A stretch of 64,000 bases of DNA from Harmothoe impar (Eukaryota > Annelida > Polychaeta > Phyllodocida > Polynoidae). Each line of letters opens with the position of its first letter. Position 1 is the stretch's first letter. The position numbers and the translations under genes were made by a program. Shown here piece by piece: positions 59,827 through 64,000 of this stretch. Location: positions 43,899,377-43,963,376 of the forward strand of contig OX381708.1 in NCBI GenBank assembly GCA_947462335.1, given 5' to 3'. Below the pieces are notes generated by a model that saw only the letters and a program-made list of their open reading frames with translations, did not search any database and had not been told where the DNA came from.

Positions 59827-61672
59827 TCAACCTGATATAGTTAGGTTGTGGGCGTGGGGGGGGGGAGATGTTATTCCTGGCTAGGTCGCGTTTAGTACTA
59901 CCTTTCCCAGAAATATATCAGTAATTAGAGCATGGTTTCAGAATAGGGGGATTCCCTTAGGAGTCCCTCTATAATAAAAATTTTAAACATGAAAATTCAA
60001 GTGATATGCAAAAGTATACAGTTTATAATCCTAGTGTCCAAGCATGGCCTTATCATCAACATCAACTTTATAATGAAACCTTGGATTCCTGTGTGAGAAT
60101 TCCACTTCAGTCATCCCTTTCATTTAATACAGTATTATCATCTACGCATATAAAACTTGACTGTTTGAGCAAGTGATGAGTTAAATTTGAATTGGAACTT
60201 TCCCAGCAATGAAATACATGATAGCACGCCTTAGCCTGATGCTACATTTTTCATCCACACAATGAGTTTGATACCGTTTATCCAACCGTATCAACCAGTA
60301 CCGGTACTTGTAACCTGGAGAAGTACAGGTGGTTACAGCATTGTAGGGGTGAAGCAGCTACCATGACATAATTCTCAGTCTGTTATTTTTTGAAGGAAGT
60401 ACCGGGGACTCAACAAGTTGAGTCCTGGGGACCTCAAAAGCTAGGCCAACATCATAAAATCAGGGCGGCTATCAGATACATTATTCTAACTTAGGTACCA
60501 GGGGCTAAAGAAGATGAGCCCCAGGCATCCGAACAACCACCTGAACATGGTGATAACAACAACTACATGGTGATAACAACCAGATACCAACTCCACAGTA
60601 CTTCATGGACTATTAAGTACCGGGTACTCCAGCAAGTAGAGTAACGGGTACTTTAACATGGGAGGGGTGCAAAGGGAGTACCAGACACCAACAAGTACTT
60701 AACTAGATTTTTATCACTATACTTAGCAGTCCACAATCTGGACATGCAATGTTTTAATCTCACTTCTTGATAATGAGCATTTCAATTTCAATTACAAGGA
60801 GACCCTATGAACAGAAATAGTACTGGTTCAGAGTAGGCCCATCTCAGCGAGCAATAACAATAATACCAACATAGAGCGTTTGGGTAAATTTTGGATTTTT
60901 CTAAGTAAGTACATCAACACCAAATAGATAAGCAGATCTATAACAATTTACCGACATTGGATGTTGAGCAGCGGACTAAAAAGCAGTGTCATGTACTGCG
61001 GGGTAATCCAGAGTAGATGTCACTTCGGCCCTACTGTAGACTATAATTTACTAAGAGATGCATGTACCAAGAGCTAGGACGTGGATGCTCTCAGTATAGT
61101 TCAATTTGTACTCTTTAATTTATGCAATGTTTGATTAAACTTACTATCATAAAACACATTTTGGATTTAGTATTTGGCCTATCATGTATTGCAGCATTTC
61201 GTCAGTTGCTGATGAGAAAGCGAGCAACACAAGTAACACAGTCTACCGTATTATATCTGGCCCCCTTTTATAACTTTATATGATGCAGAGATGTGTCCAA
61301 ACATACCGATGATACCAATATGCCAATTATTTAAAAAGCCTCTACATTCTAACAATTTGTCCTGTGATCTAAATTACTTTATGGTTAACATGTTTATCAT
61401 TCTACATATATACTAAAGACTCACACGCTACCAATGAGTATTGAAAAAAGACTCAACTATCATATTATGTTTATTATATTACATAGGCCTATATATTAAG
61501 GCATTTCAAGTTGCATCTAAACAAAGACTCTTACATTACCAACAAGGACTTTATGGATAGACTTGAACTATCATATTGTATTTTATATACATATCTATAT
61601 TACCATTATACTCAAAGGACTGAGTCAGTATTAACATGTATAGTTCAAAATACCTATTGCTTCATTTTGTAT
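59827..61672 (+). other. 3' internal segment of the LTR-bounded element, with hairpin series
   Basis: No coding frame. Between 60398 and 60703 four related imperfect palindromes occur, each starting near GTACC: GGACTCAACAAGTTGAGTCC (60405), GGGGCT...AGCCCC (60500), GTACCGGGTACT...ACGGGTAC (60617) and a weaker fourth (60678). They could fold as RNA hairpins in the genomic transcript. The remaining sequence is AT-rich and featureless. Confidence 0.5.
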
Positions 61673-61685
61673 AGAAAAAGGGGGA
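61673..61685 (+). other. Polypurine tract
   Basis: AGAAAAAGGGGGA lies directly against the 3' LTR, the normal position and composition for the plus-strand primer of LTR retroelements. It sets the element's orientation. Confidence 0.8.
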
Positions 61686-61806
61686 TGTCGTGTTATCCGC
61701 TCTTAGTATGGCGGGAACGCAGTCAGAGACGCTGCGCAATAGTGACGTCACATTCATGGTGAATAAATCACTTCCCAACCTGGATACGGACTTGCTTGTC
61801 GTGACA
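61686..61806 (+). repeat. 3' LTR, 121 bp
   Basis: Identical to the 5' LTR at 53865-53985 and followed by ATGCC, the target-site duplication. Identity over the full length implies little time since insertion. Confidence 0.9.
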
Positions 61807-62066
61807 ATGCCTATATGGTAACGTAGATGTTATGTGGCTCCTGATGTGACCATAGTCTGTTTTGGAAGGGGCATGGGGGCAAAATATTTGAACAACAATT
61901 TTTGGGCTGTAAAACCCTTAATAATTGTCCGATTGAAAAACCGTAAAAACTGGCATGTAGCTAAGAATCCCCTGATTGCAGCTGCGCGAAAATATGATTG
62001 CGCGAAAATGCCTTTAGGTGCTAGGTGCGCGAAAATTTAGCTGCGCGAAAATATCTACGTTTACAG

Positions 62067-63176
62067 TATCCCTTTTTCCGTTTATCCCGTTCTCCATTTA
62101 TCCCGTTCTCCGTTTATCCCGTTCTCCGTTTATCGCGTTCTCCGTTTATCGCTTTCGCCGTTTATCCCGTTCGTCGTTTATAGCGTTCTCTGTTTATCCC
62201 TTTCTCCATTTATCCCCTTCTCCGTTCATCCCCTTCTCCATTCATCCCCTTCTCCCTGTATCCTGTTCTCTCTTAATCCATTCATCCCCTTCTCTGCTTT
62301 CCCGCACCCGTTCACCGTTTATAACGTTCACCGTTTATAGCGTTCACCGTTCATCACGTTCACCGTTTATCCTGTTCTCCGTTTATCGCGTTCTCCCTTT
62401 CTCCCGTTCCCCCTTTGTCCTGTTTTCCCTTTCTCCGTTTATCCCTTTTTCCGTTTATCCCGTTCTCCATTTATCCCGTTCTCCGTTTATCCCGTTCTCC
62501 GTTTATCCCGTTCTCCGTTTATCGCTTTCGCCGTTTATCCCGTTCGTCGTTTATAGCGTTCTCTGTTTATCCCTTTCTCCATTTATCCCCTTCTCCGTTC
62601 ATCCCCTTCTCCATTCATCCCCTTCTCCCTGTATCCTGTTCTCTCTTAATCCCTTCATCCCCTTCTCTGCTTTCCGTTTTATCCCGTTCACCGTTTATAG
62701 CGTTCACCGTTTATAGAGTTCACCGTTTATCCCGTTCTCCGTTTCTCCCGTTCGCCGTTTATCGCGTTCGCCGTTGATAGCATTCTCTGTTTATCCCTCA
62801 CTCCATTTATCCCGTTCTTCATTCATCCCGTTCTCCCTTTAATCCCATTCTCTCTTAATCCATTCATCCCCTTCTCCGCTTTCCGTTTGTCCCCTTCTCC
62901 CTTTATCCCGTTCTCCCTTTCTCCGTTTATCCCGTTCTCCGTTTATCCAGTTCTCTGTTTATCCCGTTCACCGTTCATCCCCTTCTCCCTTTATCCCATT
63001 CTCTCTTAATCCATTCATCCCCTTCTCCGCTTTCCGTTTGTCCCGTTCTCCCTTTATCCTGTTTTCCCTTTCTCCGTTTATCCCGTTCTCCGTTTATCCT
63101 GTTCTCCTTTTATCCCGTTCACCGTTTATAGCGTTCACCGTTTATCCCGTTCACCGTTTATCCCGTTCTCCGTTCT
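62067..63176 (+). repeat. Pyrimidine-rich CCGTTTATCCCGTTCT satellite, right arm
   Basis: Continuation of 53095-53646 with the same 15-16 bp unit and the same variants (GTTCGTCGTTTATAGCG, TTCATCCCCTTCTCC). A higher-order period of about 373 bp is visible: the run starting at 62067 recurs at 62440. The recurrence at 62390-62480 contains the exact sequence expected for the uninterrupted insertion site of 53649-62066. Long open frames here are artefacts of the array. Confidence 0.9.
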
Positions 63177-63325
63177 TAATATCCTAGTAAAATTCAACGT
63201 CACTACAGCTATGCTGTACACTTCCTAACCCTTAAACCCTTAAACTTAACCCCTCACCCTCACCCGTAACAATTGCCCCCTAGTATATATATATATGTAT
63301 GTGGTCCCATGTCGATTAAGAAATG

Positions 63326-63697
63326 CAGGGGCGGCGGAAGGTGGATAAAGTTGGGGGGCCCAGGTCCCAAAACCCAATGGGTGTAGGTTGGAGGGAGTCT
63401 TAAATAAGGGTCTTGGGGCCGCAGGCCCCTGGAAAATTTAGGAATTTTCCTTTAAATTTGCCGCATTCAGAGTGGTTTGAATGATATTAGACATTTTTGA
63501 GAATTTACACTTGAATTGATGTGTTCTGATGGAGCTTGAGTTTGTCATTTGAGAAAATTTTAGGAATTTTATCATGAGATTAGTGTTTTCTAGGGGTTTC
63601 TGAGTTTGTTTCCCAAAAAGTTGGGGGGGGGGGGCAAAGTATGTTTAAAGTTGGGGGGGCCTCGGCCCCCTGGCCTCCCCCTGTTCCGCCGCCACTG
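63326..63697. mobile_element. TIR element, CAGNGGCG family, 5-bp TSD, copy 3
   Basis: A 372-bp non-coding element with ends CAGGGGCGGCGGAAGG on the left and CAGTGGCGGCGGAACAGG read inwards from the right. AAATG flanks both sides (63321-63325 and 63698-63702). It shares terminal design and 5-bp duplication length with 17468-17771 and 35073-35292, and has GGGCCC/GGCCCCC motifs inside. The preceding 63177-63325 holds only an AT microsatellite near 63283. Confidence 0.75.
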
Positions 63698-63719
63698 AAA
63701 TGCTGCCGTGTCGAATTTA

Positions 63720-64000
63720 GGGAGTGATCATTTATTATCAACAGGGGGGGTGGTGGGTTTGGGGGGGGGGGCAAAAAAAATGTGGACCCCTTGACCGGGG
63801 GGGGGGCAAAAAAATTTGGACCCCTCTTGGGGGGGGGGGCAAAAAAATTTAACCTGAGCCCGCGCCTTACTATGCTTCAAAGGGCCCGCGTGCGAGCCGA
63901 TTTTCGACGCTAAGGGGGTGGGGGTAAAAAATGTTGACCCCTTGACCGGGGGGGGGGGGTAAAAAATTTCACGCGCTCTGCGCGGAAACCCACCACCCCC
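63720..64000. mobile_element. PIF/Harbinger-like MITE, copy 2, cut by the window end
   Basis: Begins GGAGTGATCATTTATTATC (first G at 63720) after TTA (63717-63719). It then shows the same alternation of G-runs with AAAAAATTTGGACCCCT as 47341-47653, including the CCCGCGC...TACTATGCT block. The right end is outside the window. Confidence 0.75.

Larger units (their letters stand above)
53865..61806 (+). mobile_element. Non-autonomous LTR-bounded retroelement with nested LINE
   Basis: 7942 bp between identical 121-bp direct repeats that start TGTC and end GACA. The 5-bp duplication ATGCC is on both sides (53860-53864 and 61807-61811). A primer-binding site follows the left repeat and a polypurine tract precedes the right one, giving plus orientation. 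No gag, protease, integrase or RNase H frame is visible. The interior holds a 59-bp satellite, a 42-bp minisatellite, an opposite-strand LINE and a hairpin-rich segment. It therefore looks like a large non-autonomous derivative mobilised by another element's proteins. Identical repeats imply recent insertion. Confidence 0.88.
53649..62066. mobile_element. 471-bp TIR element split by an LTR-bounded insertion
   Basis: The left end is CTGTAAACGTATTAATTTTC; the right end, read inwards, is CTGTAAACGTAGATATTTTC. TA lies on each side (53647-53648 and 62067-62068). TTTTCGCGCA-type motifs repeat within both arms. Taking out 53865-61811 leaves an element of about 471 bp without coding capacity, a Tc1/mariner-type MITE by its target site. 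Joining the flanks across one TA gives CTCCGTTTATCCC, an ordinary satellite unit, so the boundaries are secure. Confidence 0.85.

Noticed and set aside
53986..61672. gag-pol or envelope genes between the LTRs
   Set aside because: No protease, RNase H or integrase motifs on the plus strand; the only polymerase is the antisense LINE with its own endonuclease, so it is not the LTR element's.
1..64000. tRNA, rRNA or snRNA genes
   Set aside because: Scanned by eye for the tRNA B-box (GGTTCGANTCC) and conserved rRNA cores; none found. A covariance-model search would be decisive.

Overview
The window is animal nuclear DNA that is poor in genes and rich in repeats. Evidence for a metazoan is a FLYWCH zinc-finger gene, an intact endonuclease/reverse-transcriptase ORF of a CR1/jockey-like LINE, NRF1- and YY1-type promoter motifs, and many small terminal-inverted-repeat (TIR) elements with target-site duplications (TSDs). 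The AT-leaning background, very numerous poly(G)/poly(C) tracts, and a histone-style cap site and 3' stem-loop suggest a marine invertebrate, perhaps a deuterostome. The species cannot be fixed from sequence alone.

Layout. 1-23.2 kb: no convincing gene. It holds two tandem segmental duplications (about 3.9-5.9 kb repeated at 6.1-8.4 kb; about 14.0-16.9 kb repeated at 17.9-21.1 kb) and several TIR elements. 23.2-25.3 kb: a compact intronless locus on the minus strand. From its TATA/CRE/NRF1 promoter to its poly(A) signal it carries a two-finger C2H2 reading frame, then a low-complexity frame that overlaps it, then a hammerhead-like RNA motif. The same promoter may also fire to the right into a short first exon. 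25.3-47.3 kb: no supported gene, only scattered TIR elements, GC-rich patches and a cluster of TGACAGAT motifs. 47.3-49.2 kb: an intronless FLYWCH gene with a TATA box, a PyCATTCPu cap site, a CtBP-type PLDLS motif and, 62 nt after the stop, a perfect histone-mRNA-type stem-loop. 49.2-53.1 kb: repeats. 53.1-63.2 kb: a nest of four layers: a pyrimidine-rich satellite, a 471-bp TIR element inserted in it, an LTR-bounded element inserted in that (identical 121-bp LTRs, TSD ATGCC), and inside it satellite arrays plus a LINE on the opposite strand. 63.3-64.0 kb: two more TIR elements.

The observation most worth following is the FLYWCH gene. Its promoter, lack of introns and 3' end all look like those of a replication-dependent histone gene, which suggests an S-phase-coupled, CtBP-recruiting regulator. 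Next in interest are the dicistronic zinc-finger locus, the nested mobile-element region with its preserved empty site, and a TIR family that makes 5-bp TSDs, seen in three copies.
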